Position numbers and translations under genes: made by a program. A stretch of 64,000 nt of DNA from Paenibacillus plantarum (GTDB lineage: Bacteria > Bacillota > Bacilli > Paenibacillales > NBRC-103111). Positions 9,027-18,819 of this stretch are shown here, in pieces. The stretch's first letter is position 1, and each line of letters opens with the position of its first letter. The notes under the pieces are model-generated. The model did no database searches. It was not told where the DNA came from and worked only from the letters and a program-made list of their open reading frames with translations. The stretch covers positions 1 through 64,000 of the forward strand of contig NZ_WHNY01000019.1 of NCBI RefSeq assembly GCF_013141695.1. Reading direction: 5' to 3'.

Positions 9027-9893
9027 TTGATCAAGCAAAATGTAAGCGGAAGTTTAACTAACGAGCAATCGCAGTTTTATGAAGAACAAGGCTATCTCAT
9101 CATCCCCCAGTTATTGTCGGAGGAAGATTTAGCCTCTGCGCGTGAAGCGATGACTCAGAAGGTATCGATGATTGCGGACGAACTGTTCGCGGATGGACTT
9201 ATTACCGATAAGCTTGAAGATCGGCCCTTTCCAAATCGCTTAGCTGAGCTATTTCAGGATCTATCCGCTGAAAACTTCTTGAAATACGGCAGAAGCTGGC
9301 GCGACCGCATCCCTGGATACTTCACCTTGATAAGCAATCCGAAAATTTTGGACGCGGTAGAATCGTTAATTGGCGGAGAGCTATTCGCTAATCCGGTATA
9401 CAACGTGCGGCCGAAGGTCCCGAAAGTAGCCGCTGGCGCAGTTCCTTGGCATCAAGATAAATCGTATTGGCCGGATGCGAATGCAAATCCCGTTATTACC
9501 GTCTGGATCCCACTTGTCGATGCGAATGAAGTCAATGGTTGCCTCCATATCAAGCCCCAAACACATCGCAAACGTGTGCTCAAGTGGCATCGTGAAACGC
9601 ACACTGGAACAGGGTATACGGCACTCAAAGATAGTCAGCTTGGCAAAACGGAAACCGTCGCCCTGCCTGTATCCGCAGGAAGCGCAATTCTGTTCAATGA
9701 TCGTTGCCTCCATATGTCCACTCCTAACATGTCCGATACGGTTCGCTGGAGTGTTGATCTGCGCTATCAGCCTACAGATCAGGATCCAATGGTTCAACAT
9801 GGCATCGGCTTCCTAGCCAGAAGCTACAAATATCCATCACGCGTGGCTACGCTGGAGGATTGGTTGGACGGAAGGCCAGAGCACGAAGAATAA
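9027..9893 (+). CDS. phytanoyl-CoA dioxygenase (PhyH)-family protein
   Basis: 288 residues from the chosen TTG. The iron site of Fe(II)/2-oxoglutarate dioxygenases is present: WHQDKSYW gives His141 and Asp143, and CLHMSTPN gives the distal His229, followed by the 2-oxoglutarate-binding Arg in VRWSVDLRY. The family hydroxylates small molecules; the substrate is unknown. The frame is open from an ATG at 8955, but GGAGGG (9013-9018) lies 8 bases before TTG 9027, which also removes a non-conserved Tyr-rich leader, so TTG is chosen. It is divergent from the AraC regulator at 8031-8885. A metabolic role in sugar or sugar-acid modification is possible but not shown. Confidence 0.85.
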   Translation: MIKQNVSGSLTNEQSQFYEEQGYLIIPQLLSEEDLASAREAMTQKVSMIADELFADGLITDKLEDRPFPNRLAELFQDLSAENFLKYGRSWRDRIPGYFTLISNPKILDAVESLIGGELFANPVYNVRPKVPKVAAGAVPWHQDKSYWPDANANPVITVWIPLVDANEVNGCLHIKPQTHRKRVLKWHRETHTGTGYTALKDSQLGKTETVALPVSAGSAILFNDRCLHMSTPNMSDTVRWSVDLRYQPTDQDPMVQHGIGFLARSYKYPSRVATLEDWLDGRPEHEE

Positions 9894-10017
9894 GTGCAGG
9901 ATACGGACGGGACAATAATGGTGGCGTTAAAAGGTGGACATTTTTGACAGACGTTGTTGGTGGGCGTTGCTGGTGGGGGTTGGTTTGGAGGGTTTGGAGG
10001 GTTTGGAGAGGCTCAAC

Positions 10018-10212
10018 TTGTTTACATGGAAAATATGCAGCTAATTACGCGAAATTCGCTCGAAAATTCGATTTACATGGAATTCATGTAGCTAATCCCG
10101 CCTCTTTTCTTCAGATCAGCAAAATTGATTAAATTTAACTGTAGGTTTTCCATCTATTCTGCGTTTGCTCGGAAAATCGAGAGATTTAGCTGTAGAGAAT
10201 CCATTTATTTCC
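10018..10212. repeat. composite dispersed intergenic repeat, copy 3
   Basis: The 440-base gap between the dioxygenase and GH127 genes holds both modules of the repeat family. Module A (10018-10106) contains GCAGCTAATTACGCG, then CTCGAAAATTCGATTTACATG and CATGTAGCTAATCCCGCC (each shown in part). Module B (10135-10212) holds two direct copies of TTTAACTGTAG(N)TTTTCCATC. Module A is nearly the same as 37833-37915 and module B as 53-126 and 37948-38022. Just before it, GGTTTGGAG is repeated three times (about 9981-10008). No gene is seen in the gap. Confidence 0.65.
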
Positions 10213-10283
10213 ACGTGAGAACATAAAATCGCCCTAATCATATGCTCCAGCGCCAGATCCACGCGGTTCCCGTGCTAGCGCAA

Positions 10284-10318
10284 TAAAAAGTCCTTCGGAT
10301 TCATCTCCGAAGGACTTC
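10284..10318 (-). terminator. terminator of the GH127 gene
   Basis: AAGTCCTTCGGA and its complement TCCGAAGGACTT (10289-10318) form a 12-bp stem followed by TTTTTAT on the minus strand, 17 bases after the GH127 stop. Confidence 0.85.
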
Positions 10319-10334
10319 CATCATTCACAACGGT

Positions 10335-12317
10335 TTACACGCCGCCCTTGCGTATCCAAACTGTCATCTCGCCTACCCCTCGATTGCCCCAGAGATAATA
10401 CGGCACCGCCTTCAGGTTCACTCGCTCCGAAACCTCCTGCAGGGTAAATGGACGATACGGTGTATCCTCCGACCAAGAAGAGGACTCATTGGCATGACCT
10501 TCCGCCTCAATTACAACGGCTCCGCCTAACAAACCTGCATCGTAATTCACTTGCAGCTTCTGCATGACATCAATCGATACGGTGGCTAGCGGTGTACCAT
10601 TGTCCACTTCTTCCAAACAATAAACGAGAGGTCCGCGTTCAATCGCAACTTTACCAGCATTAGCTCGAATCGCGGGGTGAGCGATAGTCAACTGTGCCTC
10701 GACTGCAAGCTCCCACTCCACGATATCCCCTTGCTCCCATTGTCGCTCAACCGATGCATAGCCATTCACCGTCTCATAAGCGGTTCGTACACCGTTGATT
10801 TTCATAATTGCTCCGCCCTGACTCCAGGACGGGATGCGCAGCGCAAGTGTAAACGGATCTTGCGGAACCAGCGTTAGCTCTATTCTCACATAACCTTCCC
10901 ATGGAAGCTTTGACTGCTGGGTATATGCAACTTCGCCAACAGCAAGCTCAAAGCGAGCCTCACTGCCAATAAACAGATGTGTGTAGATGGTATTTTGTAC
11001 CGGCGAAGATGTGTAGATATAACTGTTCAATGAACTAAGCAGGCGTGCCACATTCGGAGGACAGCATGAGCAGCCAAACCACTTCTGCCGTTCTGCTTTA
11101 ACATGATGGCGAGATGGATTTAACTCCGATGCTTTGGGCCAAACCTCCAGCGGATTCACATAGAAATAATGCTTGCCATCCTGAGACATGCTGCCAATAA
11201 CGTTGTTGTACAGCGCGCGCTCCAGGACGTCCGCATATTCACTCTTCGCTTCTAGCTGCAGCATACGCTGAGCAAAGAAAATAAGGCCAATTGAGGCACA
11301 CGTTTCAGCGTAAACCGTATCGTTGGGCATATCATAATCGAAAGTGAATGCTTCACCGTGATGTGTTGAGCCGATCCCCCCTGTGATGTACATCTGCTTC
11401 TTGGTTGTATTATCCCATAAGCGGCGACAGGCCGTGAGCAAAGACTCATCTCCGGTCAATCTGGCAAGATCGGCCATGGCTGTATACATATAAACCGCAC
11501 GCACCGAATGACCGATGGCCACTTCCTGCTCGCGAACCGGCTTATCTGCTTGATTGTACGCCATTTGCGCGACTGTCGGAATCGATTGCTTCTTTTGCGT
11601 CCAATAGCTGTAGCCATCTCTTGCTTTACATTCTTCAACTAGAAAGTTCGGTTCAGCACCGCGCTCATCAATGAAAAATTGCGCCAGCTTCACATAGCGT
11701 TCTTCCCCCGTTGCCTGAGCAAGCTTAACGAGTGCAAGCTCGATTTCTTGATGGCCGTCATAGCCTCTGATCTGACCAGGTCCACGACCGAAAATTGTGT
11801 CAATGTAATCAGCGAATTTGCACATGACATCTAACAGTTTTCTTTTTCCCGTCGCATTGTAATAAGCAACAGCCGCCTCCATCATGTGTCCCGCACAATA
11901 TAATTCATGCGCTTCATACAAATTTGTCCATGCCTGCCCTGGCTCTTTGATCGTAAAATACGTATTTAAGTAACCGTTCTCATGCTGAGCTTTGGCAATC
12001 AAATCAATAACCTCATCTGCCGTTTGTTCCAATTTAGGATCTGGCGTGTTCGCCAGCGAATAGCCAACTGCTTCGAGCCACTTGGCAAGGTCGCTATCTT
12101 GAAAAAGAAACCCGCCAAACTCTCCTTCTTCAAGCCCTGCTGCAATACGGAAATTGCGAATGGCATAACTAGGCTCTGCATCCGCAATCGCATCATTCAA
12201 AGCATCCCATTGATACGGAATCACTGTGCCCCGTACAAGCTCCATAAACGGATTCCAGAATTCATCTTGTATGCGTATCTTCGTGATTGCAGCTTGTTTA
12301 CTTGTGGAATTCATCAT
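10335..12317 (-). CDS. GH127 beta-L-arabinofuranosidase (DUF1680)
   Basis: 660 residues, cytoplasmic (no signal peptide). The (alpha/alpha)6-barrel hallmarks of GH127 are present: NLYEAHELYCAGHM, YAETCASIGL with the conserved Glu (about residue 337), and WFGCSCCPPN (about residues 412-421) with the catalytic/zinc-binding cysteines. GH127 enzymes release terminal beta-L-arabinofuranose, as from arabino-oligosaccharides of hydroxyproline-rich plant glycoproteins, using a Cys nucleophile and zinc held by Glu and three Cys. The start has AGGAG about 10 bases upstream. It is divergent from an AraC regulator (12462), which is its likely activator. Confidence 0.9.
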   Translation of the reverse strand: MMNSTSKQAAITKIRIQDEFWNPFMELVRGTVIPYQWDALNDAIADAEPSYAIRNFRIAAGLEEGEFGGFLFQDSDLAKWLEAVGYSLANTPDPKLEQTADEVIDLIAKAQHENGYLNTYFTIKEPGQAWTNLYEAHELYCAGHMMEAAVAYYNATGKRKLLDVMCKFADYIDTIFGRGPGQIRGYDGHQEIELALVKLAQATGEERYVKLAQFFIDERGAEPNFLVEECKARDGYSYWTQKKQSIPTVAQMAYNQADKPVREQEVAIGHSVRAVYMYTAMADLARLTGDESLLTACRRLWDNTTKKQMYITGGIGSTHHGEAFTFDYDMPNDTVYAETCASIGLIFFAQRMLQLEAKSEYADVLERALYNNVIGSMSQDGKHYFYVNPLEVWPKASELNPSRHHVKAERQKWFGCSCCPPNVARLLSSLNSYIYTSSPVQNTIYTHLFIGSEARFELAVGEVAYTQQSKLPWEGYVRIELTLVPQDPFTLALRIPSWSQGGAIMKINGVRTAYETVNGYASVERQWEQGDIVEWELAVEAQLTIAHPAIRANAGKVAIERGPLVYCLEEVDNGTPLATVSIDVMQKLQVNYDAGLLGGAVVIEAEGHANESSSWSEDTPYRPFTLQEVSERVNLKAVPYYLWGNRGVGEMTVWIRKGGV

Positions 12318-12385
12318 ATGTAGAATCTCCTCTTGTCATTCAATTTTATATAACATTTGATTATCCACTATTTACAGTTTATCCT

Positions 12386-12411
12386 TATGAATAAAGAGAA
12401 ACTATGAATAA
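12386..12411. promoter_or_regulatory. candidate AraC operator (direct repeat) between GH127 and its regulator
   Basis: Two copies of TATGAATAA (12386-12394 and 12403-12411) lie 17 bases apart in the divergent promoter region. The gap also has TTATATAA-rich stretches at both ends. AraC-type regulators often bind direct repeats like this; here it is only a spacing-and-location inference. Confidence 0.3.
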
Positions 12412-12461
12412 TTCCAACTTATTTTATATAAAATTTAACACTTCACAATGGAGGCGAGTCG

Positions 12462-13331
12462 ATGAGCGAACTTAGCCATATCTGGATGGAACTACCACCG
12501 CTGCCCTATTACCTCATAATTGGCTTGTCCACCTACCGTCCAGGCGAAATGCATCCAAGTCGACGTCATCTGGGCATTTTTGATCTTCTCTGGGTGACCA
12601 AAGGGACCTTATATATCGGTGAAGATGACAAGGAATGGGAGGTTGCGGAGGGACAAGCCCTTTTACTCCTGCCAGATCGCTACCATTATCCCGTTAAAGG
12701 CTGTGACGCCGAGACTGTTTTCTATTGGATTCATTTCGACTTTCAAGGAGCCTGGCAGCAGACATCGGATCAGGATGTAGGGACTGTTTACCCTCAACAA
12801 GTTAGGAAGTCTTGGGAAAATCCGTACCGGATCCGCATCCCGCAATATAGTGCTCCACCCGAGTTCGCGCTTGCCGAACGACATCTCCGCAAACTATTGA
12901 CTGACTCGGCTCATCATCGTTCAGAGACATATTGGAGTGAGCAGCAGCTTTTCATGGAACTGCTACGTCTCCTTGATGCTGGACATTCCCGCAACGATGC
13001 GTCACCTGCCCTGATACTCGCCGACAAAGTCGAAGCGTATTTGCGCCAGCATTATCAATCCGATGTGACGAATAGCTCACTAGCCGCTGAATTTCATTTT
13101 CACCCGAACTATATCGTCAGATGTATGAAAGAAATCTATCATTGCACGCCAATGGCCTATCTGCACGACTATCGAATGGAGCAGGCGAAGCTGCTGCTGA
13201 TCAAAACCGAGTGGTCCATCGCGCGAATCGCTGAACATATTGGCTTTCTTAATGCGCCATACTTCTCGAATTGCTTCAAAGCCGCTATTGGCATGTCACC
13301 ACTTCGGTTCCGCAAACAATATTCGGCATGA
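12462..13331 (+). CDS. AraC-family regulator (partner of GH127)
   Basis: 289 residues. An N-terminal cupin-like sensor domain contains LLWVTKGTLYIGEDDKEWEV and LLLLPDRYHYPVKG. The C-terminal AraC DNA-binding domain (about residues 190-287) contains two helix-turn-helix motifs and ends in GMSPLRFRKQY. GGAGGCGAGTCG precedes the ATG. It is divergent from the beta-L-arabinofuranosidase gene, so it probably senses arabinose or an arabino-oligosaccharide and activates GH127. Confidence 0.9.
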   Translation: MSELSHIWMELPPLPYYLIIGLSTYRPGEMHPSRRHLGIFDLLWVTKGTLYIGEDDKEWEVAEGQALLLLPDRYHYPVKGCDAETVFYWIHFDFQGAWQQTSDQDVGTVYPQQVRKSWENPYRIRIPQYSAPPEFALAERHLRKLLTDSAHHRSETYWSEQQLFMELLRLLDAGHSRNDASPALILADKVEAYLRQHYQSDVTNSSLAAEFHFHPNYIVRCMKEIYHCTPMAYLHDYRMEQAKLLLIKTEWSIARIAEHIGFLNAPYFSNCFKAAIGMSPLRFRKQYSA

Positions 13332-13334
13332 AAA

Positions 13335-13385
13335 AAGGCTGACCGCTAGTAGAAACTTCTACTATACAGATCAGCCATTTTGTTA
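13335..13385 (+). terminator. terminator of the AraC gene
   Basis: AGGCTGA ... TCAGCC enclose an inner stem TAGTAGAA/TTCTACTA and are followed by ATTTTGTT. It begins right after the AraC stop and lies between convergent genes, so it may also stop leftward transcription. Confidence 0.7.
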
Positions 13386-13415
13386 GCCTATTTTAGGACC
13401 GCAGCCATAGGCCTC

Positions 13416-16400
13416 TTAAAGCGCCTTCGTAGCTACCAAAAGATTAAATAGAACTTGTGCAGCTTCGGCACGCGTTGAGATGCCTTTCGGATCGAATTGG
13501 TTCTCCCCGCGTCCTTGAATCAATTGCAGCGTTGCTGCCGATCTCACAAATTCTGCTGCCCATGAAGAGACTTGGTCTTCATCTGCGAAAGTTTGAGTAG
13601 CTGGTCTGGTGACTTTCCCATTCTTGAACTCGTAAGCTCGAAGAAGCAAAGTAACCATTTCCTCACGGCTAATCTGTGCGTTCGCATCAAATAGCGTTGC
13701 ACTTCTGCCTTGTACAATACCAGCCTTCACTGCGATGGAAACGCTATTTGCGAACCAGTCGCTTGCTTTCACATCGGCAAATGCCATTTCGCCTTTTTCC
13801 GTAAGCTTCAAAGCTCTCACTAGAAGCGTTGTGAACTCGGCACGAGTAACACTGCGTTCAGGTTCAAAGGTTGTCGCACTCGTACCCTCAACGATCTGCT
13901 TCGCAGCAAGCTCCTTGATCACATTGGAAGCCCAATGGCTGGAAGGCACATCGGAGTATGTTTTGGATACTTCAAGCACAGCATATTTACTGAAGTGATT
14001 AATCTCAGCTTTGATGACATCTTTATCTAATTTGCCACCCACATACGTCAGTGTTCCATCATTGGCAATATAATAGATGCCTGCCAAAGTCGGATTCACA
14101 CTTGCTGGAACCTTCAACTCAATCATAATTGGCTGATTGAACGTGGAAAGCTCAACTTTGTTCCCATCTGCAGTTTGAATGAACAAATGGAACTCGTACA
14201 CATCGCCAACTAGTTTATTGTCCGTATTCGTACTATTGCTATTGATGAGATTCTTCGCTTCTCCTTGAGCCACGATGCCAAACTTCAGCGTTATTGAACT
14301 CCCCTTTATTTGCTCCGTTGTAAGCTTGTCCGTTAATTGGTTAAGTACTTTGGACGGGAACGAAAGGGTTAATGCGTCTGACTTGATCGCCAAATTGTTT
14401 TGAGAGATTAAATCCGTAATATTCCCAGGAAGTTTGATCTCTGAAGTGTCAGTTGGAATCGCAACAGTGGTTATGCCGTTCTGACTGTTTGTTAGTTGAT
14501 CTGGTTTGATAATGATGACATGATCCTTTGTTGGCGGAGCGACAGGAACATAAGATGACTCTGCTGATACAGTAACAGAAGCTGTCGCAGTGAAACTGCC
14601 ATCCACGGTCGTTACCGTAATCTCCGCTGTACCTGGTGAGATTGCCGTAATCGTCCCCTCGGCATCTACTCTGGCAATATTGGCATTACTTGAACGCCAA
14701 ATCACGTCTTGATTAAAAGCAGTTGCAGGACGTACAGCAGCTATTAATCTAGTTGTGTTACCTACTGTCAAGCTAACGATCGAATTGTTGAGCGTTATGC
14801 CAGTTACAGCAATCTGCGGCGTCGCACTTACCTCGTTCGAAGCTTCGCTGACTTTGGCTGGATAATTCGCTTTAACAATCAAATAATACGTCTTGCCGTT
14901 ATCCAAGCCTGTTACGTTGTAGCTGTACACATTTCCATTCACAGTAGACACAGCATTTCCATAGGCAGTGTCATCTGATCTCTGATAGACCGAATAGGTA
15001 ACCGAGCCATCCATTGGTGTCCAACCGATCCAAGCTTGGCCATCTCCAGAAATAACGTATTCTACCGTAGGTGGAGTAAGTATTTGGCCTGAAATGTCGA
15101 TTAGTGTGCTAGCTGCTGCACCTGAACCATCATAAGCGTTCGCTACTACTTTCACTTGTCCGTTTCTAACTGCGGTTAATAATCCGGTTGTGCTGATCCT
15201 TGCCTTATCTGTCGCACTTCCGTCTGCGTTATAAACAGACCAAGTGACGAAATTCGAGCTCGCATCCACAGGCAACACTTGTGCAGACATTTGCAACGTG
15301 CCGTTATCTGATGTAATTGCACTTACTCCACTTGCAGCTGAAATCTGCACAGATGTGGTCGGAATCCAGTAAGGTATGACTGTGCTGCCGACTTTGAAAT
15401 TTGTAAATTCTGCTGGTTTAGCAGCAATACTCGTGTTTAGCTTTCTAACAAATACCCCTACCTTAGGCGTTGTCAAAGTGATTGTAAAGGTGTCTGTCAC
15501 CTGTGTCCAAGTAACACCATCAGAGCTGTAATACCCTTTGTACGTCGTTCCTGTTTTATCAATTTTCAAATAAATATCCCCAGGAGCCACAGGATCTGAA
15601 TAATTTTTATCCGTTTGTGTGCCGGTTTTCACTTGTGAAAAGCGGATTTGTTTAGCAGCAGGACTTCCATTCGCTTGACGTCCTAATGAGATTAAATTCC
15701 CGTCATCTTGATAAACAATTAAGCCTGCCCATTCAAAGCTTTTATCCGCATCAAATTTTAATTTGGTGGAAATCGAGAAGTCAGCTGTGCCTGGGGCTCT
15801 CAGAAGTATGTTACTAGGCTTAGTGCCTCCCCAGCTTCCTTCAATCGTCGTTAATCGTATGAAATTCGGATTCGCAGGATTGATAGCCCAGTTATCTCGA
15901 CTTTCGGTGTCTCGAATTCCTGGAACCCCCCACGTCCAACCATTACCTAGAACCAAAGATTGTCCGCTTATAGTAATCGTTTGTGTACCCGTTATACCGG
16001 AGCCATCCTTGGCAGTTGCAATGACATTAACGGTTCCGTCACTTAGTCCTTTTAAAACACCGGAAGCGTCGATGGACGCTGTGCCCGTACCATTAACAAC
16101 GGACCAAGTAAATGTTTTATCATTTGCATTTAAGGGGAGTACATTGGCAAGCATTTGAAGTGTAGCGCCCTTGTAGGTTACTGCTGTTACACTGTTTTGG
16201 CCAGTCACTGTAATACTATTCACTTTTAAAATCTGTCCGCTAATCGTGATCATCTGACTTGCCGTTACACCTGAGCCATCATTCGCAGTGGCAATCACTT
16301 TCACAGACCCATCCTTCATCGCTGTCAATAAACCATCACTGCTAATCGTGGCCATATTCGTTGCTATTCCATTCGCACTGACAACAGACCAGGTAACCGT

Positions 16401-18755
16401 TGTATTATCAGCATGCATAGGTGTAACCACTGCAGACATTTGCAGCGTGCCATCCTTGGTTGCAATCGAACTTGAGTTGCCTGCAGATGAGATGACAATA
16501 CCTGTCACAGCTACATTCGGAGCCGCTGTTACAGTAACATTTGCTACCGCTGGTGTTGCACTGCCACTGATCGTTCCATTCACACTAAAGCTTCCTATGG
16601 ACGCATACTTGGAAGGGTCGATACTTTCCCACGCTACAGGTACCTGCTTCGTGGTTGCATCGGTAAACACTTGCGTAACCACATTCGGTAAATTAGGAGA
16701 TTTCCCTGCAATTGTCGCAGCATTTACTCCGAGCACACTTGCAACCGTTCGATAAACGTAATCGCCAAGCGTCGCTCGCATCAATCCTGGATTGACTGCG
16801 CTTCCCATCGCATTAACGATGTGCGAAATCTCGCCTCTTTTATTTAACGAAACCGTCGTTGCATGACGAATTTTAATCCCTGGTTTATCTGGAACTTCAA
16901 TACCGCTTTCCATCGAAACGATACCGCCTGTGAAATTGGAGTAAATCCCTAAGCCATAAGCTTCATGAAAATTTACCGAATCGGCTACTTTATAAGAAGC
17001 GAAACCATTCACCGTGCCGTTGTTGCTCATCCATCTTTCTTGATTCGGAACATCATAGGGAATTTCGGTTTGATAAAAGTAAGTCCTGCCCCTTTCTCCA
17101 TTCCATACCGTCTGGTATTCATGAAAATGTTCCACAAAAAGTCCATACATGGTTACATCATTTCCATTGACGATCATTCCGTTAATGGTCGTATTGGAAT
17201 CCCATCCAGCACCCGTACCATGGTCGGCACGCCATACCCAGAAATGGTCACCGATAACATTATTACTGTTGATTTCGATACTGACGTCAGCTTTGGCAAG
17301 CGCATCGCCACCAACTCTGAAATAAAGATCATGCAAAGATGTCGGATTAGCCGAATGATCATTGGAACTGCCTTTAGAACCTACCTGCATAAGGACAGGT
17401 GAGTTCACGCTTCCTGCTTCAAAGAGAAGACCGGCAATTTTCACACCGTCTACATCCGCTACGGAAAGGGCCATAATGCCATTGTCTGAATGCAAGGTTG
17501 CTAGTCCAAGACCGAGCACAACAGTATTAGGTTTCGTTACTTTAACCGTATCCGTGAAATGATAAACCCCCGGCGTAAACAACAAGTGTTTGCCTTGATC
17601 AAGCGCAGCATTAATAGTAGCTATTGATGTTGACGGATCAGCAATCAAGAAATCTTCAATCGCGATGGACGTTCCCGCCGTCGTCCCTGTTGACCAACTC
17701 GTTCCACTTTTATTAGCGACCACATCCGGCACAAACACTTTATACTTGTTAGTCACCGAATCGAAGGTCAGAAATGGCTTTTCACGAATAACCGGAACTT
17801 TGTCTACGACTGTGAAAGCTTTCGTAGGCCAATCTTCGGTTGGTGCATTCTCGGAGCCAACAATGGTTGTATTCCATAAGGATCCGTTCCAAGTACCCCA
17901 TTTACTGTTTCTAGTGAACCATTGCTGCTGGGATCCCGAATTCACAGTTCCATCAACTAACGAGTCTGCCAAATATCCGCCGCTTGCCCAACCTCCTTGG
18001 TCATGCAGTGACAAATTACCTTTCACGTGCAAGCGTCGAATAGGTGCTGCTTGTGATACTGCGAACTTCATATCTCCGTTAGATGGGGCTACAGCCAAAT
18101 TCTCGACAGAGCGCCAAAAGTTTTGAGTAGCATTATGATTCGTCATCCAGTTGGCATCCACCGTTACGCCGCCATTGATGGTGACATCGTCGGGAACTTG
18201 CCCTAAACCAGATACTTGCGTGTAGAAGCCCACTTTAATACTAGCCTTATAGGCGCCTGGTTTGAAAAGCATGGCATACCTTTGCGTACCGAATTGATTG
18301 GTTTCTTGCTGTGTAAATAGTTCGGCACTTTTGGATTCAACGGCGGTAGCCGTTTGTGTCGGATCCGCGAGCGGATCAAATACATACACATTGGGTCCGA
18401 AATCAGGCTCAGTTAGACCTGATGTTTCCACAGATAGAGCGGATTCTACGCCAGCGCTTACCGATGAAATCTTGTAGTAATATCTCGTATTTGCTGCCAA
18501 ACTCTCATCCGTATAGCTGGTTAATGCAATGGCCGTGGCATTGATTTTGGTAAATGTACCATTGCTGATCGGCGAACGATAAACGTTATAGCTGTTAGCT
18601 CCTTGTATGGCTGTCCAAGTTAAGCTAACGGAATGTGTGGTTGTCGAAACCACAGGTTGATTAGGTCCAGCCGCAAGGGTTACGCCAGAACCAAAAGTAA
18701 ATAAACTAAATAAAATCGTAATTGCTAACATGGCAGATATACTTCTTTTTAACAT
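13416..18755 (-). CDS. giant secreted SLH-anchored beta-helix protein with Ig-like and fibronectin modules
   Basis: 1779 residues. Order: signal peptide (MLKRSISAMLAITILFSLF); fibronectin III (about 30-115); a large right-handed beta-helix region (about 125-680, with KPGAYKASIKVGFYTQVSGL and repeated ING/NNV strands); a Big_4-like domain (about 685-750); two Big_2 domains (750-930); a DUF1349/concanavalin-like domain (about 935-1130); Big_2; fibronectin III (about 1228-1315); Big_2; a linker domain; three SLH modules (about 1598-1779) that tether it to the wall. The beta-helix resembles secreted proteins often labelled 'coagulation factor 5/8' or adenylyl cyclase in automatic annotation; a polysaccharide lyase or hydrolase activity is likely but unproven. 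GGAGG sits 7 bases before ATG. It is a good candidate for a cell-bound polysaccharide-degrading enzyme. Confidence 0.8.
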   Translation of the reverse strand: MLKRSISAMLAITILFSLFTFGSGVTLAAGPNQPVVSTTTHSVSLTWTAIQGANSYNVYRSPISNGTFTKINATAIALTSYTDESLAANTRYYYKISSVSAGVESALSVETSGLTEPDFGPNVYVFDPLADPTQTATAVESKSAELFTQQETNQFGTQRYAMLFKPGAYKASIKVGFYTQVSGLGQVPDDVTINGGVTVDANWMTNHNATQNFWRSVENLAVAPSNGDMKFAVSQAAPIRRLHVKGNLSLHDQGGWASGGYLADSLVDGTVNSGSQQQWFTRNSKWGTWNGSLWNTTIVGSENAPTEDWPTKAFTVVDKVPVIREKPFLTFDSVTNKYKVFVPDVVANKSGTSWSTGTTAGTSIAIEDFLIADPSTSIATINAALDQGKHLLFTPGVYHFTDTVKVTKPNTVVLGLGLATLHSDNGIMALSVADVDGVKIAGLLFEAGSVNSPVLMQVGSKGSSNDHSANPTSLHDLYFRVGGDALAKADVSIEINSNNVIGDHFWVWRADHGTGAGWDSNTTINGMIVNGNDVTMYGLFVEHFHEYQTVWNGERGRTYFYQTEIPYDVPNQERWMSNNGTVNGFASYKVADSVNFHEAYGLGIYSNFTGGIVSMESGIEVPDKPGIKIRHATTVSLNKRGEISHIVNAMGSAVNPGLMRATLGDYVYRTVASVLGVNAATIAGKSPNLPNVVTQVFTDATTKQVPVAWESIDPSKYASIGSFSVNGTISGSATPAVANVTVTAAPNVAVTGIVISSAGNSSSIATKDGTLQMSAVVTPMHADNTTVTWSVVSANGIATNMATISSDGLLTAMKDGSVKVIATANDGSGVTASQMITISGQILKVNSITVTGQNSVTAVTYKGATLQMLANVLPLNANDKTFTWSVVNGTGTASIDASGVLKGLSDGTVNVIATAKDGSGITGTQTITISGQSLVLGNGWTWGVPGIRDTESRDNWAINPANPNFIRLTTIEGSWGGTKPSNILLRAPGTADFSISTKLKFDADKSFEWAGLIVYQDDGNLISLGRQANGSPAAKQIRFSQVKTGTQTDKNYSDPVAPGDIYLKIDKTGTTYKGYYSSDGVTWTQVTDTFTITLTTPKVGVFVRKLNTSIAAKPAEFTNFKVGSTVIPYWIPTTSVQISAASGVSAITSDNGTLQMSAQVLPVDASSNFVTWSVYNADGSATDKARISTTGLLTAVRNGQVKVVANAYDGSGAAASTLIDISGQILTPPTVEYVISGDGQAWIGWTPMDGSVTYSVYQRSDDTAYGNAVSTVNGNVYSYNVTGLDNGKTYYLIVKANYPAKVSEASNEVSATPQIAVTGITLNNSIVSLTVGNTTRLIAAVRPATAFNQDVIWRSSNANIARVDAEGTITAISPGTAEITVTTVDGSFTATASVTVSAESSYVPVAPPTKDHVIIIKPDQLTNSQNGITTVAIPTDTSEIKLPGNITDLISQNNLAIKSDALTLSFPSKVLNQLTDKLTTEQIKGSSITLKFGIVAQGEAKNLINSNSTNTDNKLVGDVYEFHLFIQTADGNKVELSTFNQPIMIELKVPASVNPTLAGIYYIANDGTLTYVGGKLDKDVIKAEINHFSKYAVLEVSKTYSDVPSSHWASNVIKELAAKQIVEGTSATTFEPERSVTRAEFTTLLVRALKLTEKGEMAFADVKASDWFANSVSIAVKAGIVQGRSATLFDANAQISREEMVTLLLRAYEFKNGKVTRPATQTFADEDQVSSWAAEFVRSAATLQLIQGRGENQFDPKGISTRAEAAQVLFNLLVATKAL

Positions 18756-18805
18756 GTCCCCACCTCCATATCATCTAAGTTGTCGCCTGTCTCTGACAGC
18801 ATAAT

Positions 18806-18819
18806 ATAAAGCGCTTTCA
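18806..18819 (-). promoter_or_regulatory. candidate CcpA (cre) site upstream of the giant SLH protein
   Basis: TGAAAGCGCTTTAT on the minus strand matches the cre core (TGNAANCGNT) but not the last two bases. It lies about 50 bases upstream of the start codon, consistent with catabolite repression of a polysaccharide-degrading protein. Confidence 0.4.
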
